Part shown: piece after piece, positions 17,377-26,840 of the stretch
How positions within the stretch are numbered: position 1 is the stretch's first letter
Layout of the letters: the number at the start of each line of letters is the position of its first letter
DNA from: Gemmatimonas aurantiaca T-27
GTDB taxonomy: Bacteria > Gemmatimonadota > Gemmatimonadetes > Gemmatimonadales > Gemmatimonadaceae
Reading direction: 5' to 3'
Assembly: GCF_000010305.1 (NCBI RefSeq)
Contig: NC_012489.1
Coordinates: forward strand, 2,363,646 to 2,427,645
Length of the DNA: 64,000 nucleotides
The notes under the pieces: model-generated
The model's database searches: none
Told to the model about the DNA's origin: nothing
Seen by the model: only the letters and a program-made list of their open reading frames with translations
Position numbers and translations under genes: made by a program

Positions 17377-20300
17377 TCATCCGGGCGTCGTCCGTTCGGG
17401 CCCAGCCGACATTTCAAGGGCCGACTCGAACCGCAGTGTCACGGTGTCGCCGACCTGTTCCCGGTCTCCCCGCAGGTAGGCAAATCCACCGCCACCGGCC
17501 AGCGCGAGCTGACCGAGTCGGCGGGTGCGTCCAACGGCGGCCTCGTTGATGACCACCTGAAAACCGACTTCCGCGAGCGCATGCGACTCGGCCTGAAAGA
17601 CGCGGGGCAATTCCCAGGCGATCTGCAACTGCCAGCCCTGCTCCAGACGACACCAACTGGTGGTGGGCGACGCACCCAACACCCCGGCGCGGCTGGCGGG
17701 GACCAGCGGCGTCACCCGGCAACGTCCGTCGGGGGTGGACAATGGCACCACCAGGCCCGCGTCCTGCCAGGTCCCGCCATCCGCGGTGACGTACCACTGC
17801 ACACCGCTGACATTCACATCGGCGCGTTCGTTGTCGAGCGGATTGTCGGGTATCTCATCTTCCGCACCCGTGCCAAACAGCGCCGCTGTGTCACCCATGT
17901 GCATGCGCACTCGCACCACAAAGTGCGTCTGCGTGGTGGCCAGCAGGATCTGCGCGCGTGGCGCATGCGCATCGTGCCAGGGCTGCTCCGTCTGCCGATA
18001 GGCCGATTCACCCAACTCCAGCAGCCGTGCACCAAGCATCGGATCGGTAAGCCGCGGTATGCCCACCGTGGGTGAAGAGACCCGCGGCACGGCGAGCGCA
18101 CCACGTGCCGCGATCGCGCCCGGCGTGAGGGCAGATCCGAAGCCCTCCTCGAGATCCGGCCCCTGGCCCGCCCTTCCCTGAGCGGGAGGCAATACATCGA
18201 GATCGATGCTGCTTCGGGCATGGCGAGCGGTCAGTCCGATCTGCCAACCGGTGTCGGTGGCGCGGTGCGCACTGATGGTGCCATCGGCCGTATGCACGTG
18301 CGCAACATCAGCACGATCCGGACCGATATGGGCGGGGTCGAAGCGAGGAAAACGCACGGCCGTCACGTGGGCCGGAGAGGCCGCCACAGGCCCATCAGCG
18401 GCCCAGGCCCAGACACCGACAATACAGCCCCGCGCGGCTTCAACCTCGAGCCAGTGGCGGGCCAGCGCCCGTGGCGTATCGGCGGGCTGCTCGGGCGAAC
18501 GGTGCGAGGGCGCCAGCGGTGGAGCGGGTGCTTCCGCCCGCAGCACGCGCGCCGGCACGCTGGTGGCATACCAGGCTCGCGCGGCGGCCGTTGAGAGTGC
18601 GAACGGTGTGCCATCCCGACGCCAGGCATCGCCGTCCACATCACCGGCCTTGGACACCTGTTCGAGAAAATCGAATCCGTCTTCGAGTCCTCCGGCGCCG
18701 GCACGATCCACGGGTCGCCACGTGTGGACATCATGCACCTGTGCCTGCGCGGCAATGGGCAGCGAAAGGGTCACCACCCGATCGGCGTCCCATTCCAGCA
18801 CATCCACCAGGTGACCATCACACACCACCACGGTGCGCGTAGCGGTTACGCCCGGAGCGAGTCCGTCGACGGTCTTGCGTATCCAACCTGCGCCACCACG
18901 ATCTTCGAACGCCAGCAACGTGGCGGGTTGGCGTTGTTGTGATTGACCGTCGATCAGCGGTGCGTGATGGGCCAGCGTGCTGCGATACCAATGCAACCGG
19001 CGCTCCACATAGCTCCCGGTGCCGGGATCGTCCAGCAACCGATGCCCACCCGACTGCAACGTGAGCGCCAGCCGATCGGGATGCCCGTGGCCACCACCGG
19101 TTGCGCCGCCTTCGAGTGCGACGTACACACGCCCCGCGTCGCGCCGGATCACCGCGAGCCCCTGTGATGGCAGACACGCGCTGGTAGGCGGCATCGCGCC
19201 CGCAGCCACCTCCGTGTTGCTGGCCATGAGCAATGCGCGCCAGGAGAGGTCGGCGCGTGACAGGGAACCCGGCGGATCATGCCGTTCCGCATCAGCGGTG
19301 GAAAGCCGGCGCCCCGCTCGTGGCACGTCGTGCCCACCAAGCATCGGCGCGTAGAGGCGCGCGAGCCAGGCCGACAGTTCGCGCTGTGGGCGATGGGCCA
19401 GGCCGAGTTCGAGATACTCGGCCACCCGCCACTGCCTGATCGAGACCGCGTACTGCGAGTCCCGACGAGCCGGCAACGTTTCGTCGGGCAATACGCCCAC
19501 GAAGGGCGCAGCAAACCCTCGATGAAAACGCGCGTCGAGATCGGCATGCAGGTCACGGCCCGTCGCCCGCATCCACTGCACACCGTACCAGAGACCCCGA
19601 TGCGCAAACAGATGGTAGTTCTCGCCTTCGTACCAGCTTCCGTCGTCGAGCAGGCCGTGTTCGAGCAGCCATGGCAACGAACCGGACTTGTTCAGACGCG
19701 ACGCGATATCGGATTCTCGGCCAAGCAGCGTCCAGGCACTCAGGATCGCGATCTCGTTCCACACCTGACGGTTGGAGCGGCCTTCGAAAAATCCCGCAAT
19801 GAGTGCACTCGACGGATCGAGCAACCGGTCGCGTACCGTTCCGCCGATGTGCGTGCGTCCCGACGCCTCGAGCAAAGCCAGCGCATGCGCCACATTCAGC
19901 AACCAGATGGACTCGAGATAGGTGCTGAAAAACGGGCGCGAAGGGCCCAACACGTTGTCGCGATTCGGCCAACTGGTGTACTGCTCGGCCAACCGGCAAA
20001 GAATGGACTCCGCCAGATGGGCATGTGACGGTGCGCCGCGCAGCAGATGCAGCGCCGCGGCATGTACGGCCCGCTCCACCGTCCACAACTGCGCGTTCAT
20101 GGCCCACCAGTCGTCATGCTCCTGCCCGACATAGGCCTGCCCACATCGGGAGCAGTGATGGTGATGCGGTTGCCACGGATCGAAGTCGAGCAGCACGCCA
20201 TGCACCGGACACCGGCCACCACGGCGTGTGAGGCGCGCCTTCTGTGCGGGCACAGGCAGTTGCTCCCGCGCCAGCGCCTGTTCGAGCGGCTGCAACTCCG

Positions 20301-20391
20301 CAGCCAAACCATCGGCCAGAGCGGCCAGCGACTGTCCTGGGGTGACGGCGGCCCGTCGTTCATGCACGTCGAGCGGGAGCAATACACTCAC
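17377..20391 (-). CDS. Heparinase II/III-like polysaccharide-degrading protein
   Basis: 1004 aa from GTG 20391, which overlaps the TGA of the upstream lipoprotein by four bases; further in-frame sequence upstream lies over that gene. Residues 1-90 include a small Cys/His-rich part (CPVHGVLLD, then CSRCGQAY) that may bind zinc. The middle is an all-helical toroid (YTSWPNRDNVLG, EIAILSAWTLLGRES, DDGSWYEGENYHLFAHRG). The heparinase II/III beta-domain follows, with GGATGGGHGHPDRLAL, the conserved His region of lyases of acidic glycans. The last 300 residues resemble a carbohydrate-binding or beta-sandwich tail. I see no signal peptide, so the protein may act in the cytoplasm on imported oligosaccharides. 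Confidence 0.8.
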   Translation of the reverse strand: MSVLLPLDVHERRAAVTPGQSLAALADGLAAELQPLEQALAREQLPVPAQKARLTRRGGRCPVHGVLLDFDPWQPHHHHCSRCGQAYVGQEHDDWWAMNAQLWTVERAVHAAALHLLRGAPSHAHLAESILCRLAEQYTSWPNRDNVLGPSRPFFSTYLESIWLLNVAHALALLEASGRTHIGGTVRDRLLDPSSALIAGFFEGRSNRQVWNEIAILSAWTLLGRESDIASRLNKSGSLPWLLEHGLLDDGSWYEGENYHLFAHRGLWYGVQWMRATGRDLHADLDARFHRGFAAPFVGVLPDETLPARRDSQYAVSIRQWRVAEYLELGLAHRPQRELSAWLARLYAPMLGGHDVPRAGRRLSTADAERHDPPGSLSRADLSWRALLMASNTEVAAGAMPPTSACLPSQGLAVIRRDAGRVYVALEGGATGGGHGHPDRLALTLQSGGHRLLDDPGTGSYVERRLHWYRSTLAHHAPLIDGQSQQRQPATLLAFEDRGGAGWIRKTVDGLAPGVTATRTVVVCDGHLVDVLEWDADRVVTLSLPIAAQAQVHDVHTWRPVDRAGAGGLEDGFDFLEQVSKAGDVDGDAWRRDGTPFALSTAAARAWYATSVPARVLRAEAPAPPLAPSHRSPEQPADTPRALARHWLEVEAARGCIVGVWAWAADGPVAASPAHVTAVRFPRFDPAHIGPDRADVAHVHTADGTISAHRATDTGWQIGLTARHARSSIDLDVLPPAQGRAGQGPDLEEGFGSALTPGAIAARGALAVPRVSSPTVGIPRLTDPMLGARLLELGESAYRQTEQPWHDAHAPRAQILLATTQTHFVVRVRMHMGDTAALFGTGAEDEIPDNPLDNERADVNVSGVQWYVTADGGTWQDAGLVVPLSTPDGRCRVTPLVPASRAGVLGASPTTSWCRLEQGWQLQIAWELPRVFQAESHALAEVGFQVVINEAAVGRTRRLGQLALAGGGGFAYLRGDREQVGDTVTLRFESALEMSAGPERTTPG

Positions 20392-21980
20392 TCGCGTGTC
20401 CACCGCGTCACCGACGTGAGCTCGCCGCGCAAATCCATCACCACGTGGTGCAGACGCCGCGAGCGCCCCTGAACGCCCCGGGCGTGATACAGCCACGCCA
20501 CCGGCATGGAGGCTTGCAACGTGGAATCCACGACGCGCCATGCCACAGCAGCATCGACGGCTGAGGCGGTGCGCGCAGATGCCAGCGCCCGATCGAGCCC
20601 ATCGTCGTGAAAGCCGGTGTAGTCGAGCGCACCGCCGCGCTGTGCCGAGGCAAACATCGCAGAAAGATGTCCGAGTGCGATATCTCCGGGAACGCCGGTC
20701 ACGGCCATGTCGTAGGCCGCCTGCCCGGCCTTGTCCGCGGCACGGACCGTGGCAAGAAACGTGGCGAGTTCCATGACACGGATGTTCACGGTGATGCCCC
20801 GCTCGGCCAGATCCGCTTGCACTAGTTGCTCGACGGCCATGTCCCCGCTGCCAACGGTCAGCAACGTGATGGTGAATGGTGATCCCTGGCGTTGTCGCGT
20901 GCCGCCGGTACCGACGCGACGCCACCCGCTGGCGTCGAGCAGCGCGTCGGCACGTGTGAGCTGCTGCCGACGCGCGGCGGTGTCGGTGGCCGCGGCGGCG
21001 TTGCTCGAGAACGGCAAACCGGGAGGAATAGCGCCCGCTGCCGGAACTCCGTATCCGGCGACCGCTGCTTGCACCAGGCGCACACGATCGATGGACAGCG
21101 AAAGGGCCTCACGCACGCGCGCATCGTCGAACGGCGCGCGCGTGGTGTTGAACGCTAGCACTTGTGAGAACAACACCGGCGGTGTCATCAGGGTGAGCAA
21201 GGAGTCGCGCGCAACCAGATGCGCCATGGCCGGTGACACGCCCGCCAGATCGATTTCACCGCTCACGAGCCCCGCAAATTTGGTGGCTGCTTCGTCGACC
21301 ACGGCCACGACCAGTCGCTGCAATTGTGGCGGCCCGCCCAGTGCGGTGGGGAATTCCGTGTTGCGCGCAAACTCCCACCGACGTCCCGGAGTGCGACTCA
21401 CAAAACGGAACGGGCCGTTCCCCACCGGCGCCGTGGCAAAGGCATGCCCACGCCATCGCGCCCGGGGCACGGAATCGAGCAGATGCCGGGGAACAAGAGG
21501 CAGTTCGGCGAAGACCACCGGCAACACCGACTGCGGTGCGGTGAACTCCACGCGCACGGTCAGGCTGTCCAGCACGGCCACATGACGCACGATGCCGACA
21601 TCGCCACGGCGCGGTGAGCCCAGCGCCGAATCCGCAGCGGCGTCCAAGGTGAAGGCCACATCCGCCGCTGTGGTGGGCACGCCATCGTGCCAGCGCAGTC
21701 CGGGCGCCAGCGAAAACTCCACGGCCTGCTGATCCGTATCCCAGCGCCAACGCTGGGCAGCGTACGGCACGGGTTGCAACGCACTGTCCAGACGCACCAG
21801 CGTGACAAACAGCGCGTGGCGCTGCAGTTGCCTGGACAACGGATGGATGGTGACCAGCGGATTGCCCGACTCGAGATCACTGCCCGATGCCATCACCACC
21901 GTGCCCGGAGCGCGTGTCGGGGCACCGCAGGCCGCAAGTAGACACACGACCAGCGTCAGGGCATACCGGCCTGCCCGCAT
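20388..21980 (-). CDS. ABC-transporter substrate-binding lipoprotein (family 5, oligopeptide/DppA type)
   Basis: 530 aa from ATG 21980, chosen because it gives a compact lipoprotein signal (MRAGRYALTLVVCLLAAC, lipid-modified Cys18); ATG 22037 is in frame but almost reaches the divergent gene. The SBP_bac_5 pattern is visible: ESGNPLVTIHPLSRQL near the start, LRWHDGVPTTAADVAFTLD, ATAPVGNGPFRFV, and VLAFNTTRAPFDDARVREALSLSIDR. This family binds peptides, but also oligosaccharides and other solutes. It diverges by 63 bases from the two permease genes. It is coupled to the heparinase-like gene, which hints at a glycan ligand. Confidence 0.86.
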   Translation of the reverse strand: MRAGRYALTLVVCLLAACGAPTRAPGTVVMASGSDLESGNPLVTIHPLSRQLQRHALFVTLVRLDSALQPVPYAAQRWRWDTDQQAVEFSLAPGLRWHDGVPTTAADVAFTLDAAADSALGSPRRGDVGIVRHVAVLDSLTVRVEFTAPQSVLPVVFAELPLVPRHLLDSVPRARWRGHAFATAPVGNGPFRFVSRTPGRRWEFARNTEFPTALGGPPQLQRLVVAVVDEAATKFAGLVSGEIDLAGVSPAMAHLVARDSLLTLMTPPVLFSQVLAFNTTRAPFDDARVREALSLSIDRVRLVQAAVAGYGVPAAGAIPPGLPFSSNAAAATDTAARRQQLTRADALLDASGWRRVGTGGTRQRQGSPFTITLLTVGSGDMAVEQLVQADLAERGITVNIRVMELATFLATVRAADKAGQAAYDMAVTGVPGDIALGHLSAMFASAQRGGALDYTGFHDDGLDRALASARTASAVDAAVAWRVVDSTLQASMPVAWLYHARGVQGRSRRLHHVVMDLRGELTSVTRWTRE

Positions 21981-22043
21981 GCCATGGCCGAACAATCCCG
22001 CCCCACGGGTTGACGTACCGGTGCCCGGTGCGATCATCCTGCC

Positions 22044-23024
22044 GTGCGCCGATTCTCGCTGCGCGTCTTCGATGCGCTCGTGCTGCTCTGGCTCGTCATC
22101 ACGTTCACCTTCGCGCTGATCCACCTCGCGCCGGGTGATCCGGCGACGTTGCTTGTGGCGCCCACAGCATCGGCCGAAGAAACGGCGCGATTGCGAGCAC
22201 AGTTCGGGCTGGATGCCCCGCTGCCGATCCAATATGCGCGCTGGGTGGGCGGTGTGCTGACCGGTGACCTTGGCGAGAGTCTCACGCGCGCGATCCCGGT
22301 CACCACCGTCATCGCCGAAGCGCTGCCGGTGTCATTGTTTCTGGGCGGCGTTTCTGTGCTGCTCACGTTCCTCGTAGGCACGATGTTTGGGGTCTGGCAG
22401 GCCCTGCGTGCTCGTGCGCTCGCCGATCGGCTGCTTTCCGTGGTGGGGACGGTGCTGTATTCCGCGCCGAGTTTCTGGCTGGCGCTGGCGCTGGTCACCC
22501 TGTTCACGTCGGGGGCCGTATGGCTGGAAGCCCCGGCCTGGCTCCGTTTGCCGGCGTTTGGCATGCAGGACCCGGGAGCGGTGGAATCGACCTGGTCCGA
22601 TCGATGGCGCCACGCGGTGTTGCCGCTGATCGTGCTCAGCGTTCCCGGCATTGCGGGTGTGACCCGATATGCCAGGCAGAGCTTTCGCGACGCCGCACTC
22701 GCTCCTCATGTGACAAGTGCCGTGGCGCGCGGTCTGTCCGCGCCGCGCGTGGAGTGGCACCACATCGTGCGCAATGCGCTCACACCGCTGGTGGTGCTGT
22801 TCGGGCTCACCTTGCCGGGCGTGATCGCCGGTTCGGTTTTTGTGGAGCAGGTCTTTGCGTGGCCCGGTCTCGGGCGCACGATGCTCACCGCCATCGCGGG
22901 TCGCGACTACCCGGTCGTTCTGGGCCTCACAGTGGTGTATGCGGCGGCAGTGATTCTTTCGAATCTGCTCGCCGACACGCTGCTGTGGTGGCTGGATCCG
23001 CGGCAGCGGGAGTCGGCCCGATGA
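22044..23024 (+). CDS. ABC-transporter permease, DppB/OppB type
   Basis: 326 aa from GTG 22044. A six-helix permease with the FTFALIHLAPGDPATLL first helix and the QFGLDAPLPIQYARWVGGVLTGDLGESL loop that marks DppB proteins. The EAA-like cytoplasmic loop is ARGLSAPRVEWHHIVRNAL, the contact for an ATPase subunit. The stop overlaps the next permease start by four bases (ATGA). No ATPase gene is present within the window, so the transporter must borrow one encoded elsewhere. Confidence 0.88.
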   Translation: MRRFSLRVFDALVLLWLVITFTFALIHLAPGDPATLLVAPTASAEETARLRAQFGLDAPLPIQYARWVGGVLTGDLGESLTRAIPVTTVIAEALPVSLFLGGVSVLLTFLVGTMFGVWQALRARALADRLLSVVGTVLYSAPSFWLALALVTLFTSGAVWLEAPAWLRLPAFGMQDPGAVESTWSDRWRHAVLPLIVLSVPGIAGVTRYARQSFRDAALAPHVTSAVARGLSAPRVEWHHIVRNALTPLVVLFGLTLPGVIAGSVFVEQVFAWPGLGRTMLTAIAGRDYPVVLGLTVVYAAAVILSNLLADTLLWWLDPRQRESAR

Positions 23025-23950
23025 CGAGATCGCGCAACGCCAGACACATGCTCGCGGCCCTGCGCACTGCGGATCGCCGCGTATTGTTTGGCGGCATCAC
23101 GCTGACCGCGATGGTCGTGTTGGCCATCATCGTGCCGTTGTTTGCCCCGGCATCGACCGGCAGCATCGGTGATGTCATTGCCACACGACTGGTGCCACCA
23201 CTCGGCCGTGATGCCTTGGGGCACTGGCATCTGTTGGGCACCGATGCCTTCGGTCGTGATCTGTTCGTGCGCCTGTGGGTGGGCGCACGCATCTCGCTCG
23301 CGGTCGCGGTGGCGGGATCGGCGCTGTCCGGTGTCATCGGCATCGCCCTCGGCGCAGTGGCCGGTTGGCGTGCGGGCTGGTTCGATCGCGTGATCTCGGC
23401 GGCGGGCGATGCACTGCTGGCCATCCCGCGTCTCGTGTTGCTGCTGGTGATCGCCGCGCTGTGGGGCCCTGGCCTCTGGGTGGTGATCGTGGTGCTGGGG
23501 CTCACCGGATGGATGGCGGTGATGCGCCTGGGCCGTGCCGAGGTGCAGCAGGTCCGTCAACAATCGTACGTGGAAGGTGCCGACGCGCTGGGGGTGCCGT
23601 CGTGGCGGGTACTCGCCCGGCATGTGTTGCCCAATGCCGTGGGGAGCGCCACGGTGGCGATCACGCTGGGTGTGGGCAATGCCATCGTGCTCGAGAGTGG
23701 TCTGTCGTTCCTCGGTCTGGGTGTGCAGCCACCCACAGCCAGTTGGGGCAACATGATCGCCGGCGGCCGGGAATGGCTGCTGACGGCACCATGGATTGCA
23801 TTGACACCGGGCCTGCTGCTCATCGCCACAGTGGTGGCTTGCACGATGCTTGGCGAAGGGCTCAGCGAGTCACGCACCACGAGTGTGCGTGACGATGACA
23901 CCCGCACCATCAATCTCAGTGATCGAGGTCGTCTGCGCGCCGCACCCTGA
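23021..23950 (+). CDS. ABC-transporter permease, DppC/OppC type
   Basis: 309 aa from ATG 23021. It has the DppC hallmarks HLLGTDAFGRDLFVRLWVGAR and the EAA loop EGADALGVPSWRVLARHVLPN, and the conserved ESGLSFLGLGVQPPTASWG near the end. The C-terminal tail of about 25 polar residues is longer than usual and overlaps the 3' end of the convergent GH38 gene by 35 bases. It forms the heteromeric channel with the preceding gene. Confidence 0.87.
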   Translation: MTRSRNARHMLAALRTADRRVLFGGITLTAMVVLAIIVPLFAPASTGSIGDVIATRLVPPLGRDALGHWHLLGTDAFGRDLFVRLWVGARISLAVAVAGSALSGVIGIALGAVAGWRAGWFDRVISAAGDALLAIPRLVLLLVIAALWGPGLWVVIVVLGLTGWMAVMRLGRAEVQQVRQQSYVEGADALGVPSWRVLARHVLPNAVGSATVAITLGVGNAIVLESGLSFLGLGVQPPTASWGNMIAGGREWLLTAPWIALTPGLLLIATVVACTMLGEGLSESRTTSVRDDDTRTINLSDRGRLRAAP

Positions 23951-26768
23951 GCGTCATCACGTCACGGGGCGCCACCTGCAATGCGATGTGTCGGCTGACC
24001 AGCATGCCCTCGGTGGCACTGCCACGCACGGCATCTTCGGGCCCCAAAAGCGATTCGTCGAGACGGCAGCGCGACACCTGCCATGGTCCGGAGTCGGGCA
24101 GTTCCCATGCCCCCTCCGCGTGGTGGTCCGACAGATTCACCACGCGCAACACGATGGCCTGTTCGTCGACCGACGAGACGGTGACGGCCGACGCTTCGAG
24201 CGATGCACCGTGCAACCGAGGACCGGCCTGACAGACCGTGCCAGCATCCGACTCGTAGTCGGGCCACGACTCGCCGGTGAGCGGCAGCAACACATCGTCG
24301 GCGGCATCACGAATGCCGGCAATGGTATGCTCATCCCACCCGCCAGACAGGAGCAGCGCGACTTGTGCCCGAAAGGCTCCCGCGGCCTGTGCTGCCGGAA
24401 CAGGAGCCGGCCACCCCGCATGACCGGGCCGCTCCGGCAAGTCGGCGCGCGACAATGCGCCCACCGCGCGCAGCAGTGTCAGGGCCATGCGCGAAGCCCC
24501 GACCTCATACTCGGCCAGGCCATCGGCAATCATCACCGCACTGGCCGCAGGCGCAACATGCGCCACCCAGCGATGCATCGGTTCACCAGCGGGTACGGTC
24601 TCCACCAATGTGTCCGTGCGTGATTCGGCGGGCGGTGGTGTTTGGGTCGGCACACGAGGCGCCATCCCTCGATGAACCGGCCCGAAGGCGGCGTCGGCCA
24701 TCACGGCACCCGACGCGATGTCGGTATGCCACACGAATTGCAGACGGTGATCACGGCGCGTATTGCGGCCGCGCACCTGACAGCGCAGCAATGCCTCACC
24801 GGCCTGCAATGACACCGTGGTATCGGCGCGGATATCACCAGCGGCCGATCGCCATGCGATGCGCACACTCCCACGCAGTGGACCCTCTTCGACGAGGTCA
24901 CAGCGCGTGGGAATCAGGACCTCTGTCACGCCGCGGAGTGCGGGGGTGTAGCTGTCGCCAACATCCTGACGCGATTCGAGTGTGAGTAGCTGTTCGAGGT
25001 GCCGTGCACCGTGACGCAACGACAACCGCAGTCGGGAGCCGCGCAGCCCCCTCTGGTCCGCATCATCGAACACGGCCTGCAGCGAGACGATGGAATTGTC
25101 GATCAGGATGGTGGTCGTTGCGCCATCCGTGTGTGACCGAGTGTGTACCAGGGATGGCATCGAGGTGTGCTCGTTGCCATTGGGCGGTGCCGACAGATCC
25201 TGCAGCGCCACCCCCCATGCGGGCATCGGTGGCACCCACACCAACGTGCGCTGGCGCCGTACGAGGTCGTTGTCCGGATAGTGCTGGGGTGACTCCCGTC
25301 GACGGTACTCGGCAGCCACCGACACGGGCTGCATCAGCCAGCCTGCCGCGGTGAGTGCCGGCGTCCCCGGGAGCACCACAGGCATGGAGGCATTTCCACT
25401 GCCCGGCCCTACGGGTACGTCACCCACGACCTCGATGAGATCGACCACCGCCACACCACCACGCGGGCGGGCGCTTCGATTGCGCAATACCAGCCGCCGC
25501 CAGTCGAATGTGGCCACGCGACGTCGCGCACTCACGGCATCGTGTCCCATCACCAGATGCAACGCGGCCTCACGCAGACCGCGACCGGCGCTCGCCACCT
25601 GCTCCTGCCGATGGTCCATCGCACGGGCCACTTCATCGATCGAACACCCGCACAATGTGTCGTGCGGATGGGTCTCCAACAACGTTTCCCATGCGTGGTG
25701 CAGCAGGTCGGGAAGCTGCACCATGGTGATACGTCCATCGGACGCCGCCGTCGACCGGTCGGGCCGTTCGTGCGCCTGAAGCCGAGCCAGCGCCAACCAC
25801 GGTTCCACATCGCGCAACAGTCCACGCTCGAGACGTGCGTTCTGTCGTTTCTGATGCGCACGCGTTGCCAACGTGCCGCCCAAGGTCCACGTGTAGCCGT
25901 ACGAGTCGCGCAGCTCTCCCTGCGCCGTGGGGATCGGCTCTCTCCGCGCGGCGACGGCGTCGCGGAAATGCGCTGCCCACGACGACAACGAGACCGCGTC
26001 CACATGAACGCCAGAACCGGCAGCCTCCTGCAAGACTGCAAGTGCCTGGTCCAGATCGGGCTGTCGAGCGTGATGGTCCGCGCCATTGAGCAGCAGCGTC
26101 ACCCCGATACGATTCCGCACGGCATACAGTGATGCCAATCGCGCCCATCGGGCCCGCGCCGCCTCGGCATCGACCGGGAGCGCACTGCCGTATTCGTAGC
26201 CGTCGGGCGGGAGATGGCAGGTGGCAACATGGTCTCCATTGGGAGCCGCCCACGAGAAGGCGTCTTCCTGCGGCCCATCTTTGCTACCGGCTCCGCGCCA
26301 CACGACGGCGACCGACAACCCGAAACCGCGGGCAATGAGTGGCATCGCGGCCGGGTGGCCAAAGGTGTCCGGGCAATAGGCCACGGCCGGCGCCGACGTC
26401 CCCAGCGCCGTCAGCACCCGCCGCCCGGCTTCCAGGTTGCGAACGATGGCCTCTCCCGAGGGGATGAGGTTGTCCCCCAACACAAACCAGGGGCCGGCCT
26501 CGATGCGCCCCGCGCTGAGGGCCTGCCGCAGCGCCTCTCGTTGACCCGTCCGCCGAACGAGATAGTCACGCAGGGTGATGGCCTGCCCATCGAGCAGGAA
26601 CGGTGCTCGGTCGACCGTCGTAGCGGGCGGCAGGAGCAAGGCGTCGATCAACGCGGTCAGCCGCTGAGCAAACCGGTCGACGCCATGATACCACTCACGA
26701 TCCCAGTGTGTGTGGGACACCACACACACCCGCAGGACGCAGCCCGGAGAGTCGGCAGCAACAGTCAC
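23916..26768 (-). CDS. Glycoside hydrolase family 38 (alpha-mannosidase-like)
   Basis: 950 aa from GTG 26768. The zinc-site motif HTHWDREW lies at residues 19-26 (ligands His21 and Asp23). The likely nucleophile Asp134 lies in CPDTFGHPAAMP, and a third motif HPHDTLCGCSIDEVARAM supplies another zinc ligand and the acid/base neighbourhood. This pattern is closest to bacterial alpha-mannosidases and mannosylglycerate hydrolases. No signal peptide is seen, so it should be cytosolic and act on imported oligosaccharides. The beta-sandwich C-terminal half is present, so it is full length. It converges on the DppC-type permease with a 35-base overlap. Confidence 0.87.
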   Translation of the reverse strand: MTVAADSPGCVLRVCVVSHTHWDREWYHGVDRFAQRLTALIDALLLPPATTVDRAPFLLDGQAITLRDYLVRRTGQREALRQALSAGRIEAGPWFVLGDNLIPSGEAIVRNLEAGRRVLTALGTSAPAVAYCPDTFGHPAAMPLIARGFGLSVAVVWRGAGSKDGPQEDAFSWAAPNGDHVATCHLPPDGYEYGSALPVDAEAARARWARLASLYAVRNRIGVTLLLNGADHHARQPDLDQALAVLQEAAGSGVHVDAVSLSSWAAHFRDAVAARREPIPTAQGELRDSYGYTWTLGGTLATRAHQKRQNARLERGLLRDVEPWLALARLQAHERPDRSTAASDGRITMVQLPDLLHHAWETLLETHPHDTLCGCSIDEVARAMDHRQEQVASAGRGLREAALHLVMGHDAVSARRRVATFDWRRLVLRNRSARPRGGVAVVDLIEVVGDVPVGPGSGNASMPVVLPGTPALTAAGWLMQPVSVAAEYRRRESPQHYPDNDLVRRQRTLVWVPPMPAWGVALQDLSAPPNGNEHTSMPSLVHTRSHTDGATTTILIDNSIVSLQAVFDDADQRGLRGSRLRLSLRHGARHLEQLLTLESRQDVGDSYTPALRGVTEVLIPTRCDLVEEGPLRGSVRIAWRSAAGDIRADTTVSLQAGEALLRCQVRGRNTRRDHRLQFVWHTDIASGAVMADAAFGPVHRGMAPRVPTQTPPPAESRTDTLVETVPAGEPMHRWVAHVAPAASAVMIADGLAEYEVGASRMALTLLRAVGALSRADLPERPGHAGWPAPVPAAQAAGAFRAQVALLLSGGWDEHTIAGIRDAADDVLLPLTGESWPDYESDAGTVCQAGPRLHGASLEASAVTVSSVDEQAIVLRVVNLSDHHAEGAWELPDSGPWQVSRCRLDESLLGPEDAVRGSATEGMLVSRHIALQVAPRDVMTLRVRRADDLDH

Positions 26769-26840
26769 CCGGGCAAGCTACCTTGACGCGTCGCCCATGG
26801 GCCAGCCGTCTCCTGCCCCCAAGGTGTTCGGGCCCCGGCC

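Noticed and set aside
20392-20925. Possible 178-residue N-terminal extension of the heparinase-like protein
   Set aside because: This stretch lies in another frame of the binding-lipoprotein gene and has Arg/Ala/His-rich shadow composition. The GTG at 20391 with a 4-base overlap gives a natural start.
13509-26768. Bacteroidetes-type polysaccharide utilisation locus
   Set aside because: No SusC/SusD-like outer-membrane pair and no hybrid two-component regulator. The uptake genes are Dpp-type instead.
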